In this document: positions 9,153 through 18,229 of the stretch, piece after piece
Layout: every line of letters starts with the position of its first letter
How positions within the stretch are numbered: the stretch's first letter is position 1
NCBI RefSeq assembly: GCF_002018875.1
Contig: NZ_MVOL01000008.1
Span: 248,001 to 312,000 of the forward strand
From: Pseudomonas sp. MF4836
GTDB lineage: Bacteria; Pseudomonadota; Gammaproteobacteria; Pseudomonadales; Pseudomonadaceae
Length of the DNA: 64,000 bases
Direction: 5' to 3'
The notes under the pieces: model-generated
What the model saw: the letters and a program-made list of their open reading frames with translations, nothing else
The model's database searches: none
Told to the model about the DNA's origin: nothing
Program-made: the position numbers and the translations under genes

Positions 9153-9602
9153 ATGCACAGCACGATAAAAGCGATGGCCCTGGGGCTGGTGGCAGCGGCC
9201 TTTGGTCTGGGGGCCACAGCGGCCATGGCCCGTTCCGCGCCGCCGTTGAGCCAGTTGGAGATCCTCAAGGTCGAGTCGCCGGCCTGTGGTTTCGAGGATG
9301 TGTCCGATGGTCGCAGCCAGACCCGTTGCGATCACAGTGGCCCCAACATCAAGGTCTATGTCCTGGAAATCGGCTACGGCCGCCAACCCCATGTGACCCT
9401 CGACGGCTTTGAAGTGAACGGCACCCGCTCGGCGGTCTGCGAAAACGGCTCGAGCCTGGTGCCCTGCGGCAATTCCGGGATCACCGTCGGCTATATCTAC
9501 ATCTTCGACCTGGCCGGCAAGCAGGAAGGCACCTTCAGTTTCAGCAACTCCTCGCTCAATGCCCCCGGCAACACCATGAGCACGCAGATCTACATCAAGT
9601 AG
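9153..9602 (+). CDS. Small secreted protein, DUF4879 (YolA-like)
   Basis: A 149-residue exported protein. A signal peptide (hydrophobic run LGLVAAAFGLGATAAMA) ends near residue 28. The mature part begins APPLSQLEILKVESPACGFEDV, which I recognise as the DUF4879 family that includes B. subtilis YolA; the function is unknown. Four cysteines (SPACGF, TRCD, AVCEN, VPCGN) could make two disulfides. ATG 9153 is preferred over an in-frame start 75 bp upstream because a G-rich ribosome site (GGGGGG) precedes it and the signal peptide then begins at the start. It appears to be a single-gene unit. Confidence 0.75.
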   Translation: MHSTIKAMALGLVAAAFGLGATAAMARSAPPLSQLEILKVESPACGFEDVSDGRSQTRCDHSGPNIKVYVLEIGYGRQPHVTLDGFEVNGTRSAVCENGSSLVPCGNSGITVGYIYIFDLAGKQEGTFSFSNSSLNAPGNTMSTQIYIK

Positions 9603-9650
9603 GCGATCAAGGCCGACTACGCTCTAAAGACCCATCTGTGGACGTGCGCC

Positions 9651-10202
9651 ATGACCTTTAGAGCCCTGATCACCGTCGCCGAAGGCATCGACGACCTGCA
9701 AAGCGTGACCCTGATCGATGTCCTGCGCCGCGCCGAGGTCGAAGTGCTGGTGGCCAGCATCGAGTCACGGCGCATGCTGACCTGCGCCCGCGGCACCCGC
9801 CTGACTGCCGACGGCATGCTGGTGGATGTGCTGGCACAAGACTTCGACCTTATCGTCCTGCCGGGGGGCGCGGTCGGCGCGCAACACCTCGGCGCCCATC
9901 AACCGTTGCTGCAACGGGTCAAGGACCAGGCGGCCGCCGGGCGCCTGTTTGCCGCTATCGCCGAGGCTCCGGCCCTGGCCCTGCAAGCCTTTGGCGTGCT
10001 GCGCCAGCGGCGCATGACCTGCCTGCCCAGCGTCAGCCAGCAACTCTCGGGGTGTAACTTTATCGACCAGCCGGTGGTGGTCGACGGCAACTGCATCACT
10101 GCCCAGGGCTCGGGCGCGGCCCTGCTGTTTGCACTGACCCTGGTGGAGCAGATGTGCGGCAAGGCGCGGCGGGCTGCGGTGGCGGCGCAGTTGCTGGTTT
10201 AA
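9651..10202 (+). CDS. DJ-1/PfpI-superfamily protein lacking the nucleophile cysteine
   Basis: A 183-residue class I glutamine amidotransferase-like fold. The family glutamate (Glu11 in AEGIDD) and the DLIVLPGG loop (66-73) are present. At the nucleophile elbow the sequence is AAIAEAPA, where DJ-1/YajL have AAICAxPA, so Ala104 replaces the active cysteine. Glyoxalase/deglycase-type chemistry through that cysteine is therefore unlikely despite common automatic labels. Other cysteines (45, 129, 143) are not at the elbow. It lies just upstream of the aldehyde-oxidoreductase genes but is separated from them by about 120 bp. Confidence 0.82.
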   Translation: MTFRALITVAEGIDDLQSVTLIDVLRRAEVEVLVASIESRRMLTCARGTRLTADGMLVDVLAQDFDLIVLPGGAVGAQHLGAHQPLLQRVKDQAAAGRLFAAIAEAPALALQAFGVLRQRRMTCLPSVSQQLSGCNFIDQPVVVDGNCITAQGSGAALLFALTLVEQMCGKARRAAVAAQLLV

Positions 10203-10324
10203 AGCCGATCAACGGCCCCGGTACGCCCATCAATTGCCCTGAACGCTCATCCCGCAGCGAAGTCGTACCCCTAAGACGGCGGTTTATCAAAACGCCGCGC
10301 ATGCACGACAACCGTGAGGTGTTT

Positions 10325-10849
10325 ATGAGCGCGACCACTACCGGCGCTGCGGCGCAGACCTTTGCCCGCCACCCGATACGCCTGACCTTGAATCAGCAAC
10401 CTCGGCAACTCGACGTGCTGCCCTGGACCACCCTGCTGGACCTGCTGCGCGAGCAACTGGACCTGACCGGCAGTAAAAAAGGCTGCGACCACGGCCAGTG
10501 CGGTGCCTGCACGGTGTTGCTCAATGGCAAGCGGGTGAACGCCTGCCTGACCCTGGCAGTGATGTGCGACGGCGCCGAGCTGACCACCATTGAAGGGTTG
10601 GCCAGTGGCGATCAATTGCATCCTCTGCAGCAGGCCTTTATCAAGCACGACGCCTTTCAATGCGGCTACTGCACGCCGGGGCAGATCTGCTCGGCCCAGG
10701 GTCTGGTCAACGAGGGACGGGCCCAGACCCGCGAGCAGATCCAGGAACTGATGAGCGGCAATCTGTGCCGCTGCGGTGCCTACAGCAATATCCGCGATGC
10801 CATCGAAGAGGCGTTGCCCGCTTGCCGCCGGCAGGGGGAAAACCCATGA
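10325..10849 (+). CDS. paoA: PaoA-type [2Fe-2S] subunit of a molybdenum aldehyde oxidoreductase
   Basis: Electron-transfer subunit of a xanthine-oxidase-family enzyme. The 174 residues hold two [2Fe-2S] centres: Cys54, 59, 62 and 74 (plant-ferredoxin type), and Cys113, 116, 148 and 150 (CGYCTPGQ ... LCRCGAY). The text GTKKGCDHGQCGACTVL-like segment is close to E. coli PaoA (YagT). Unlike that protein, there is no N-terminal Tat signal; the start at 10325, with GAGG just upstream, leaves only a 15-residue leader. An upstream in-frame extension would overlap the previous gene and has no hydrophobic stretch. Overlaps the next gene by ATGA. Confidence 0.9.
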   Translation: MSATTTGAAAQTFARHPIRLTLNQQPRQLDVLPWTTLLDLLREQLDLTGSKKGCDHGQCGACTVLLNGKRVNACLTLAVMCDGAELTTIEGLASGDQLHPLQQAFIKHDAFQCGYCTPGQICSAQGLVNEGRAQTREQIQELMSGNLCRCGAYSNIRDAIEEALPACRRQGENP

Positions 10850-11835
10850 ACCCGTTCCATTACAGCAAGCCGCTCGATGTGCAGGAGGCCGTGCACCTCG
10901 CGGGGCCGAATACGCGCTTCATCGCCGGCGGCACCAACCTGCTGGACTTGATGAAAGAGAACATCACTCGCCCCGAACGCTTGATCGATATCACCGGCTT
11001 GCCCCTGCGGGACGTTCGGGAAACCGCCGCTGGCGGCCTGATGATCGGCGCCCTGGTCAGCAATGCCGACCTGGCCTGGCACCCCCTGGTGGAAGCGCGC
11101 TACCCGTTGCTGTCCCAGGCGATCCTGGCCGGTGCCTCGCCACAGTTGCGCAACATGGCCAGTACCGGAGGCAACCTGCTGCAACGCACCCGTTGTTATT
11201 ACTTCTACGACGCCAGCGTGCCCTGCAACAAACGCCAGCCAGGCAGCGGTTGCCCGGCCCGCGAAGGCTTGAACCGGATCCACGCGATCCTCGGTGCCAG
11301 TCAAGAGTGCGTGGCCACGCACCCCTCCGACATGTGCGTGGCCCTGGCGGCCCTGGAGGCGGTGGTCCATGTGCAGGGCGGTGGCGGCAAGCGCCTTATC
11401 GAGTTCGCCGACTTTCATCGCTTGCCGGGCGAACATCCGGAGCGGGACAACCTGCTGGCCGATGACGAACTGATCACCGCCATTGAGCTGCCTGCGGCGG
11501 GTTTTGCCCGGCACAGCCACTACCTCAAGATCCGTGACCGCGCGTCCTATGCCTTTGCCCTGGTCTCGGTGGCGGTGGGGCTGGAAATGGTCGGGCCGGT
11601 GATTCGCGAGGCGCGCCTGGCGCTGGGCGGTGTGGCCCACAAACCCTGGCGCGACAAGGCAGTGGAGCGGCTGCTGGTGGGCAAGCCGGTGAGCCGCGAG
11701 CTGTTTGCACTGGCCGCCGACACGCTGCTCGAAGACGCCGAACCGTTGGCGCACAACGCTTTCAAACTCAAGCTGGCACGCCGCGCGATGATTCGTGCCC
11801 TGGGCGATGCCGCACTGGAGGGGGCTGCCCGATGA
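10846..11835 (+). CDS. paoB: PaoB-type FAD-binding subunit with extra [4Fe-4S] cysteines
   Basis: FAD subunit of the molybdenum hydroxylase. The 329 residues have the FAD loops FIAGGTNLLDLM (25-36) and ASTGGNLLQRT (105-115). Cys117, 127, 136 and 155 form the insert that in E. coli PaoB binds a [4Fe-4S] cluster, a mark of this subfamily against ordinary xanthine dehydrogenases. Start and stop overlap both neighbours by ATGA, so the three subunits are translationally coupled. Confidence 0.92.
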   Translation: MNPFHYSKPLDVQEAVHLAGPNTRFIAGGTNLLDLMKENITRPERLIDITGLPLRDVRETAAGGLMIGALVSNADLAWHPLVEARYPLLSQAILAGASPQLRNMASTGGNLLQRTRCYYFYDASVPCNKRQPGSGCPAREGLNRIHAILGASQECVATHPSDMCVALAALEAVVHVQGGGGKRLIEFADFHRLPGEHPERDNLLADDELITAIELPAAGFARHSHYLKIRDRASYAFALVSVAVGLEMVGPVIREARLALGGVAHKPWRDKAVERLLVGKPVSRELFALAADTLLEDAEPLAHNAFKLKLARRAMIRALGDAALEGAAR

Positions 11836-14033
11836 ATTCCTTTGCCAAACCCATGGGGCAACCGGTGGACCGGGTCGACGGCATGCTCAAGGTCACTGGC
11901 CAGGCGCGCTATGCCGGCGAGTTTCCCGAGGCGGGCTTGCTTCACGGCAGCGTGGTGTCCAGCAGCATTGCCCGTGGCCGGATTGTCAGCATCGACGCTT
12001 CGGCGGCCCTCAGCCTGCCTGGGGTGGTGATGGTGCTTGAGCACTTGAATCGCCCGCGCCTGGCCAGTTACGACGAAAGCTACGCGGACGATGACGCGGC
12101 CAAGGGGTCGCCTTTTCGTCCGTTGTTTAACGAGCGGATTCTCTACAGCGGGCAGCCGGTGGCCCTGGTGGTCGCCGAAAGCCTGGAGCTGGCGCGCCAT
12201 GCCGGTTCATTGCTGGTGATCGAGTATCAGGCCGAGCCCCACGCCACTGACCTGCTGAGCGCGCAATTCGAGGGCCATCCGGCGCCCGCCGAGGTGCCCG
12301 GGCCCCGTGGCAATTTCCAGGCGGAGCTGGCGGGCGCGGCCTTGCAACTGGACCTGCACTACAGCACCCCGATCGAGCACCACAACCCGATGGAGCCCCA
12401 CGCCAGCACGGTCCTGTATCAGGCCGACGGCAGCCTGCACATTCACGACAAGACCCAGGGGCCGCAAAACTGCCAGCGGTATGTGCAGAAGGTTTTCGGT
12501 TTGGGGCGCGAGCAGGTGCGGATCTTCGCTGGGTATGTCGGTGGTGCGTTCGGTTCCGGCCTGCGTCCGCAGTATCAGCTGCCGCTGGCGGTGATGGCGG
12601 CGCTGGCCCTCAAACGCTCGGTGCGGGTCAGCCTGACCCGCCAGCAGATGTTCACCTTTGGTTATCGGCCTCGGACCTTGCAGCGCCTGCAACTGGGCGC
12701 CGCGGCCAATGGCCGGCTGCTGGCGCTGGGGCACGCGGCGATCGGCCAGACTTCGCGTTTCGAAGACTTCACCGAGCACGTGGTGGAGTGGAGCGGCATG
12801 CTTTATCACTGTGACAACGTGCAACTGGACTACCAGTTGGTGCCGCTGGATGTGTTCACGCCCCTGGACATGCGCGCTCCCGGTGCCGCCCTGGGCCTGA
12901 TCGGGCTGGAGTGCGCCATGGACGAATTGGCCTGCGCCCTGGCCATCGATCCGGTGCAGTTGCGGCTGATCAATTATTCCGAGCGTAACCAGAACCAGGA
13001 CAAGGCCTATTCGAGCAAGGAACTGCGTGCCTGTTATGCCCAGGGCGCCGAGCGCTTTGGCTGGGCGCGACGCAACCCCGAGCCCCGCAGCATGCGCGAA
13101 GGCCGTGAACTGATTGGCTGGGGCATGGCCGGTGGGGTCTGGGAAGCCTTGCAGCAGAAGGCCAGCGCCAAGGCCCATCTTGACCACGAGGGGCGCCTGA
13201 CTGTCAGCAGCGCCACCACCGATATCGGCACCGGCACCTACACCGTAATGACGCAGATCGCCGCCCAAGCCTGCGGTGTGGCCCTTGAGGATGTGGTTTT
13301 TGTACTGGGAGATTCCTCCTTGCCCGCTGCGCCCTTGCAGGGTGGTTCGTTCACCGTGTCTTCAGTGGGTACGGCGGTGCAGCAGGCCTGCTCGGCCCTG
13401 CGCGAAAAACTGCTGGAGCGCGCCGCCGCTCAAGCGCCGGCCTTCCAGGGTGCAACGCCTGCCCAAGTGCACTTTGCCGATGGGCAGATGTGGTACGGCG
13501 AACACGGCCTGGCCCTGGCCAAGCTGCTGCGCGATACCGAGGAGCAGGCGCTGGAGGTTCAAGTGGATGCCGAGCCGGATAAAAAGCGCGACGCCTACGC
13601 CACGGCCACCCATTCGGCGGTATTTGTCGAGGTGCGGGTGGACGAGGACCTGGGGGTGGTCAAGGTCAGCCGGGTGGTCAGTGCGATTGCCGCCGGACGC
13701 GTGGTCAATCCGAAAATGGCCCGCAGCCAGATTCTGGGTGGCGTGGTCTGGGGCATCGGCATGGCCCTGCACGAGGAAACCCAGACCGACCACAACCTGG
13801 GACGCCACATGAACCACAGCCTGGCCGAGTACCACATCCCGGTGAATGCCGATATCGGTCAGATCGATGTGCTGTTCGTCGAGGAACTCGACGAGATCGT
13901 CAACGCCCTGGGCTCCAAGGGTGTGGGAGAAATCGGCATCGTCGGCGTGGCGGCGGCGGTGGCCAATGCGATTTATCACGCCACCGGCAAGCGGGTGCGG
14001 GACTTCCCGATCACCCTGGACAAGCTGCTTTAG
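11832..14033 (+). CDS. paoC: PaoC-type molybdopterin (MCD) catalytic subunit
   Basis: Catalytic subunit, 733 residues, essentially the length of E. coli PaoC (732). It carries the family motifs GGAFGSGLRPQYQ and RAPGAALGLIGLECAMDELA. The catalytic glutamate is Glu700 in GSKGVGEIGIVG. The E. coli enzyme oxidises aromatic and other aldehydes to acids with a molybdopterin-cytosine-dinucleotide cofactor. A dedicated PaoD-type cofactor chaperone is not in the window, so it must be supplied from elsewhere. The stop overlaps the stop of the convergent MFS gene. Confidence 0.92.
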   Translation: MNSFAKPMGQPVDRVDGMLKVTGQARYAGEFPEAGLLHGSVVSSSIARGRIVSIDASAALSLPGVVMVLEHLNRPRLASYDESYADDDAAKGSPFRPLFNERILYSGQPVALVVAESLELARHAGSLLVIEYQAEPHATDLLSAQFEGHPAPAEVPGPRGNFQAELAGAALQLDLHYSTPIEHHNPMEPHASTVLYQADGSLHIHDKTQGPQNCQRYVQKVFGLGREQVRIFAGYVGGAFGSGLRPQYQLPLAVMAALALKRSVRVSLTRQQMFTFGYRPRTLQRLQLGAAANGRLLALGHAAIGQTSRFEDFTEHVVEWSGMLYHCDNVQLDYQLVPLDVFTPLDMRAPGAALGLIGLECAMDELACALAIDPVQLRLINYSERNQNQDKAYSSKELRACYAQGAERFGWARRNPEPRSMREGRELIGWGMAGGVWEALQQKASAKAHLDHEGRLTVSSATTDIGTGTYTVMTQIAAQACGVALEDVVFVLGDSSLPAAPLQGGSFTVSSVGTAVQQACSALREKLLERAAAQAPAFQGATPAQVHFADGQMWYGEHGLALAKLLRDTEEQALEVQVDAEPDKKRDAYATATHSAVFVEVRVDEDLGVVKVSRVVSAIAAGRVVNPKMARSQILGGVVWGIGMALHEETQTDHNLGRHMNHSLAEYHIPVNADIGQIDVLFVEELDEIVNALGSKGVGEIGIVGVAAAVANAIYHATGKRVRDFPITLDKLL

Positions 14034-15268
14034 ACCTTGGCTTCTTCCACCGGGACATGCATCCGGTCGCGGTTGGCCAGGGTCGGGAACAGTTTGATCC
14101 AAACCCCGGTCACGACCAGCGTGCCGACTCCGCCCATGACCACTGCCGGCACGGTGCCGAACCAGTGGGCGGTGAGCCCGGATTCGAACTCGCCGAGCTG
14201 GTTCGAGGCGCCGATAAACAGGCCATTGACCGCGCTGACCCGGCCGCGCATTTCGTCCGGGGTTTCCAACTGCACGAAGGAGGCGCGGATCACCATGCTG
14301 ATCATGTCCGCCGCGCCCAGCACCACCAGCACCGCCAGGGAAAACCAGAACGAGGTCGAGAGGCCGAAGGCGATGGTGGCCACGCCGAACACACCGACGG
14401 CGGTGAACATCACCCGACCGACCTTGCGGTCGACGCTGAAGCGCGCCAGCCACAGGGACATGCCCAGGGCGCCAACCGCCGGTGCCGAGCGCAACAGGCC
14501 CAGGCCCCAGGGGCCGGTGAGCAGGATGTCTTTGGCGAACACCGGCAGCAGTGCGGTGGCGCCGCCCAGCAGGACGGCGAACAGGTCCAGGGAAATGGCG
14601 CCGAGGATGTCCGGCCGGCTGCGGATAAAGCGAATCCCGGCCAGCAGCGAATCCAGGGTGGCCTTGCCTTTGTTGAGCGGGGTCTGCCGTGCCGGCAGGT
14701 TGAGCATCAGCAGGCAGGCGATGACGTACAGGATCACCGTCGGGCCATACACCCAGACGCTGCCAAACGCATAGAGCAGGCCGCCCAGGGCCGGGGCGAC
14801 GATGGTTGCCGATTGTTGCGCCGACTGTGCGGCAGCCACGGCGCGGGGGAACAGCGCGCTGGGGACGATGCTCGGCAGCAGGGCCTGGGTGGTCGGCATT
14901 TCGAATGAACGGGCGGCGCCGAGGAGGAAGGCGAGGATAAAGATCATCTCCCGGGTGACGCTGTCGGTGGCGCTGCCAATGGCCAGCGACAGGGCGATCA
15001 ACGCCTGCAACGACTGGCAGATCGCCGCGACCCGGCGTCGGTCATAACGGTCGGCCACATGCCCGGTGTGCAGCATGAACAGGACCCGCGGCGCGAATTC
15101 GACCAGGCCCACCAGGCCCAGGTCCAGCACGTTGCCGGTCAGTTGGTAGAGGTTCCAGCCAATGGCCACGGTGAGCATCTGAAAGCCGCTGGCGGTGAAG
15201 ATCCGGGCCAGCCAAAACGCGATGAAAGGGCGGTGATGACGGAGCAGAAGCGGGTCTGGGCTGGGCAT
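14030..15268 (-). CDS. MFS transporter
   Basis: A 412-residue major-facilitator protein with about 12 membrane segments. It shows the loop 2-3 motif HVADRYDRRRV and a matching mid-protein repeat. The family resembles the EntS/enterobactin-exporter-like MFS_3 group often found alone in pseudomonads; the substrate is unknown. The start at 15268 (MPSPDPLLLRHHRPF) is chosen because the first membrane helix begins soon after and upstream codons give an arginine-rich non-membrane stretch. Its stop codon interlocks with the paoC stop and leaves no room for a terminator. Confidence 0.85.
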   Translation of the reverse strand: MPSPDPLLLRHHRPFIAFWLARIFTASGFQMLTVAIGWNLYQLTGNVLDLGLVGLVEFAPRVLFMLHTGHVADRYDRRRVAAICQSLQALIALSLAIGSATDSVTREMIFILAFLLGAARSFEMPTTQALLPSIVPSALFPRAVAAAQSAQQSATIVAPALGGLLYAFGSVWVYGPTVILYVIACLLMLNLPARQTPLNKGKATLDSLLAGIRFIRSRPDILGAISLDLFAVLLGGATALLPVFAKDILLTGPWGLGLLRSAPAVGALGMSLWLARFSVDRKVGRVMFTAVGVFGVATIAFGLSTSFWFSLAVLVVLGAADMISMVIRASFVQLETPDEMRGRVSAVNGLFIGASNQLGEFESGLTAHWFGTVPAVVMGGVGTLVVTGVWIKLFPTLANRDRMHVPVEEAKV

Positions 15269-15714
15269 CTGAGGGCATATCTGAGCGGGGGGTAGGGCGA
15301 GGTTATCACCAACATGTAACCAATAGTTGCCGCGGCCCGAAAAATCGTTAGCCCCGCATCTATCTCGCCGCCGCTGCCTGCGCTGTCCCTGATGGGCGCC
15401 GAAGATATCCCTGGCTGATCCCGGTGTTCTGGAGGGCCAGCGCAGCCTCGCGTGGCTACTCAGGCTGGTGAGGCAAGCTGTCACGCGACAAAAGACCACA
15501 CAAACCAATGGCGGATTTAGGACTACTCTTTCAACGTTGATTGATCCAGATCAAAACCTTTTCCAAAGGTCGATCTGGCGGCCAGATGGCCAGAAATCCC
15601 TACGTTGCGATGGTTTAAAAAGAACGAATCCGAATTCGCCACACTCCATATCCGTGGGGGCAGTGGGTGCAGGCCGCAAGCCTTCAGCCGGTATTACCTG
15701 ACAGAGGAAAGCTT
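15269..15714. promoter_or_regulatory. 446-bp intergenic region between MFS gene and cioA
   Basis: It must hold the divergent promoters of the MFS transporter and the cio operon. The one clear element is the Anr-type box at 15541-15554. A polypurine ribosome site (AGAGGAAAG) precedes cioA. No RNA gene, convincing small ORF or mobile fragment is seen in the rest. Confidence 0.6.
15541..15554 (+). promoter_or_regulatory. Anr/FNR box upstream of cioA
   Basis: TTGATCCAGATCAA is a perfect match to TTGAT-N4-ATCAA, the Anr/FNR consensus. It is centred about 167 bp before the cioA start. In P. aeruginosa, ANR represses cioAB in low oxygen; the effect here cannot be read without the transcription start. 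Confidence 0.8.
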
Positions 15715-17154
15715 ATGTTCGGTTTGGAGGCACTTGATCTCGCCCGAATCCAATTCGCGTTCACCATCTCGTTCCACATTCTGTTCCCGGCCATCACCAT
15801 CGGCCTGGCGAGTTACCTGGCGGTACTCGAAGGCTTGTGGCTCAAGACCCGCGACGACACCTACCGCGACCTGTACCACTTCTGGTCCAAGATCTTTGCC
15901 GTCAACTTCGGCATGGGTGTGGTCTCCGGCCTGGTCATGGCCTACCAGTTCGGCACCAACTGGAGCCGCTTCTCGGATTTTGCCGGCGCTGTCACCGGCC
16001 CGTTGCTGACCTATGAAGTACTCACGGCGTTCTTCCTTGAGGCCGGTTTCCTTGGGGTCATGCTGTTCGGCTGGAACAAGGTCGGGCGCAACCTGCACTT
16101 CTTCTCCACGGTGATGGTGGCCATCGGCACGCTGATCTCGACCTTCTGGATCCTCTCGTCCAACAGCTGGATGCAGACCCCTCAGGGCTTTGAAATCATC
16201 GACGGCCGGGTGATTCCGGTGGACTGGTTCGCCGTGGTCTTCAACCCTTCGTTCCCCTACCGCCTGGCGCACATGGCCACGGCCGCGTTTGTCGCCACGG
16301 CGTTCTTCGTCGGCTCCTCGGCTGCCTGGCACCTGCTGCGCGGGCGGGATAACCCGGCGATCCGGCGCATGCTGTCGATGGCGATGTGGATGGCCCTGAT
16401 CGTGGCGCCAGTACAGGCGGTGATCGGTGACTTCCATGGCCTCAACACCCTCAAGCACCAGCCGGCGAAAATTGCCGCCATCGAAGGGCACTGGGAAAAC
16501 ATCGGCAACGAGCCGACCCCGCTGATCCTCTTCGGCTGGCCGGACATGAAGGCTGAAAAAACCAAGTACGCCGTGGAAATCCCTTACCTGGGCAGCCTGA
16601 TTCTCACCCACTCGCTGGACAAGCAAGTGCCGGCGCTCAAGGACTTTCCACCTGAGGACCGGCCGAATTCGACCATCGTCTTCTGGTCGTTCCGGGTCAT
16701 GGTCGGCCTCGGCTTCCTGATGATCTTCACCGGTCTGTGGAGCCTGTGGCTGCGTCGCCGCGAGCGGATCTACCACAACCGGCTGTTCCTGCACCTGGCG
16801 CTGTGGATGGGGCCGTCGGGTCTGATCGCGATTCTCGCCGGCTGGTTCACCACCGAAATCGGCCGTCAGCCGTGGGTGGTCTACGGGCTTATGCGCACGG
16901 CAGATGCATCGTCCAACCACAGCTTTATGCAGATGAGCATCACCTTGGTGTTGTTTGTCGTGGTCTATTTCGCGCTGTTCGGTGCCGGCCTGGGCTACAT
17001 GATGCGCCTGGTGCGCAAAGGCCCTGTGATCAATGAAGGGGCCGAAGTCAGCCACGGGGGACCTGGGCAGAAACGCACGCCGGCCCGGCCGCTTTCCGCT
17101 GCCGACGATGACGCCGAAGCTGACCACAGCGACCGCCTGAACAAGGGGAATTGA
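15715..17154 (+). CDS. cioA: Cyanide-insensitive terminal oxidase subunit I (CioA, bd family)
   Basis: Quinol oxidase subunit of the inner membrane that reduces oxygen to water and resists cyanide. The 479 residues carry the haem ligands His21 (SFHILF), His186 (YRLAHMA) and Met393 (GLMRTADA). The short Q-loop (GWPDMKAEKTKYAVEIP) is the CIO type rather than the long E. coli CydA type. The start at 15715 follows AGAGGAAAG at good spacing. It is the first gene of cioA-cioB-DUF2474. Confidence 0.93.
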   Translation: MFGLEALDLARIQFAFTISFHILFPAITIGLASYLAVLEGLWLKTRDDTYRDLYHFWSKIFAVNFGMGVVSGLVMAYQFGTNWSRFSDFAGAVTGPLLTYEVLTAFFLEAGFLGVMLFGWNKVGRNLHFFSTVMVAIGTLISTFWILSSNSWMQTPQGFEIIDGRVIPVDWFAVVFNPSFPYRLAHMATAAFVATAFFVGSSAAWHLLRGRDNPAIRRMLSMAMWMALIVAPVQAVIGDFHGLNTLKHQPAKIAAIEGHWENIGNEPTPLILFGWPDMKAEKTKYAVEIPYLGSLILTHSLDKQVPALKDFPPEDRPNSTIVFWSFRVMVGLGFLMIFTGLWSLWLRRRERIYHNRLFLHLALWMGPSGLIAILAGWFTTEIGRQPWVVYGLMRTADASSNHSFMQMSITLVLFVVVYFALFGAGLGYMMRLVRKGPVINEGAEVSHGGPGQKRTPARPLSAADDDAEADHSDRLNKGN

Positions 17155-17157
17155 CTC

Positions 17158-18165
17158 ATGGGTATCGATCTTCCGCTGATCTGGGCCGTGATCATCATCT
17201 TCGGCATCATGATGTACGTGGTCATGGACGGCTTCGACCTGGGGATCGGGATTCTCTTCCCGTTTATCCCGGGCAAGACCGACCGTGACGTAATGATGAA
17301 CACCGTCGCCCCGGTCTGGGACGGCAATGAAACCTGGCTGGTGCTGGGGGGCGCGGCACTGTTCGGCGCCTTCCCGCTGGCTTATTCGGTGGTGCTCTCG
17401 GCGTTGTACTTGCCGCTGATCCTGATGTTGATCGGCCTGATCTTTCGCGGCGTGGCGTTCGAGTTCCGCTTCAAGGCCAAGGATGACAAGCGTCATCTAT
17501 GGGACAAGGCGTTTATTGGCGGATCAATCACCGCCACCTTCTTCCAGGGCGTGGCGCTGGGGGCCTTTATCGATGGCTTGCCGGTGGTCAATCGCCAGTT
17601 CGCCGGCGGTTCGCTGGACTGGCTGACCCCCTTCACCCTGTTCTGCGGCGCGGCGCTGGTGGTGGCCTATGCCCTGTTGGGCTGCACCTGGCTGATCATG
17701 AAGACCGAAGGCAAGCTCCAGGAGCAAATGCACAACCTGGCGCGGCCCCTGGCCTTTGTGGTGCTGGCGGTGATCGGCATTGTCAGTATCTGGACCCCGC
17801 TGGCGCACCCGGAAATCGCCACGCGCTGGTTCACCTTGCCGAACCTGTTCTGGTTCCTGCCGGTGCCGATCCTGGTGTTGGTGACCATGTATGGCCTGGT
17901 TCGCGCCGTGGCGCGCAACGCCCATTACACGCCGTTCTTGCTGACCCTGGTGCTGATCTTCCTCGGCTACAGCGGCCTGGGCATCAGCCTGTGGCCGAAC
18001 ATCGTGCCACCGTCGATCTCGATCTGGGACGCCGCCGCGCCGCCGCAAAGCCAGGGCTTCATGCTGGTGGGCACGCTGTTCATCATCCCGTTCATCCTCG
18101 GGTACACCTTCTGGAGCTACTACGTGTTCCGCGGCAAGGTCACCCACGAAGACGGTTACCACTAG
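17158..18165 (+). CDS. cioB: Cyanide-insensitive terminal oxidase subunit II (CioB)
   Basis: Partner subunit of CioA; 335 residues, typical length. The opening MGIDLPLIWAVIIIFGIMMYVVMDGFDLGIGIL, GNETWLVLGG and the C-terminal PFILGYTFWSYYVFRGKV are family features, with about eight or nine membrane helices. It starts 3 bp after the cioA stop, behind AAGGGGAA. Confidence 0.93.
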   Translation: MGIDLPLIWAVIIIFGIMMYVVMDGFDLGIGILFPFIPGKTDRDVMMNTVAPVWDGNETWLVLGGAALFGAFPLAYSVVLSALYLPLILMLIGLIFRGVAFEFRFKAKDDKRHLWDKAFIGGSITATFFQGVALGAFIDGLPVVNRQFAGGSLDWLTPFTLFCGAALVVAYALLGCTWLIMKTEGKLQEQMHNLARPLAFVVLAVIGIVSIWTPLAHPEIATRWFTLPNLFWFLPVPILVLVTMYGLVRAVARNAHYTPFLLTLVLIFLGYSGLGISLWPNIVPPSISIWDAAAPPQSQGFMLVGTLFIIPFILGYTFWSYYVFRGKVTHEDGYH

Positions 18166-18180
18166 GGCGCCGCCGGGCGC

Positions 18181-18201
18181 GCGGTGTGCCGGGCACACCG
18201 C
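18181..18201 (+). promoter_or_regulatory. Hairpin between cioB and the DUF2474 gene
   Basis: GCGGTGTGCC and GGCACACCGC are exact complements separated by one base. No T-run follows, so this is more likely an RNA stability or processing element within the cio transcript than a stop. Confidence 0.5.
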
Positions 18202-18229
18202 AGCCTGCGGTTTATCAGGAGTTCAAGCG

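Noticed and set aside
10154..10324. N-terminal extension of PaoA with a RRRFIK string resembling a Tat motif
   Set aside because: It would overlap the DJ-1-like gene, has no hydrophobic region after the arginines, and has no ribosome site; the ATG at 10325 has one.
15694..17496. 600-codon minus-strand open frame opposite cioA and cioB
   Set aside because: Antisense shadow; cioA carries all haem ligands on the plus strand.
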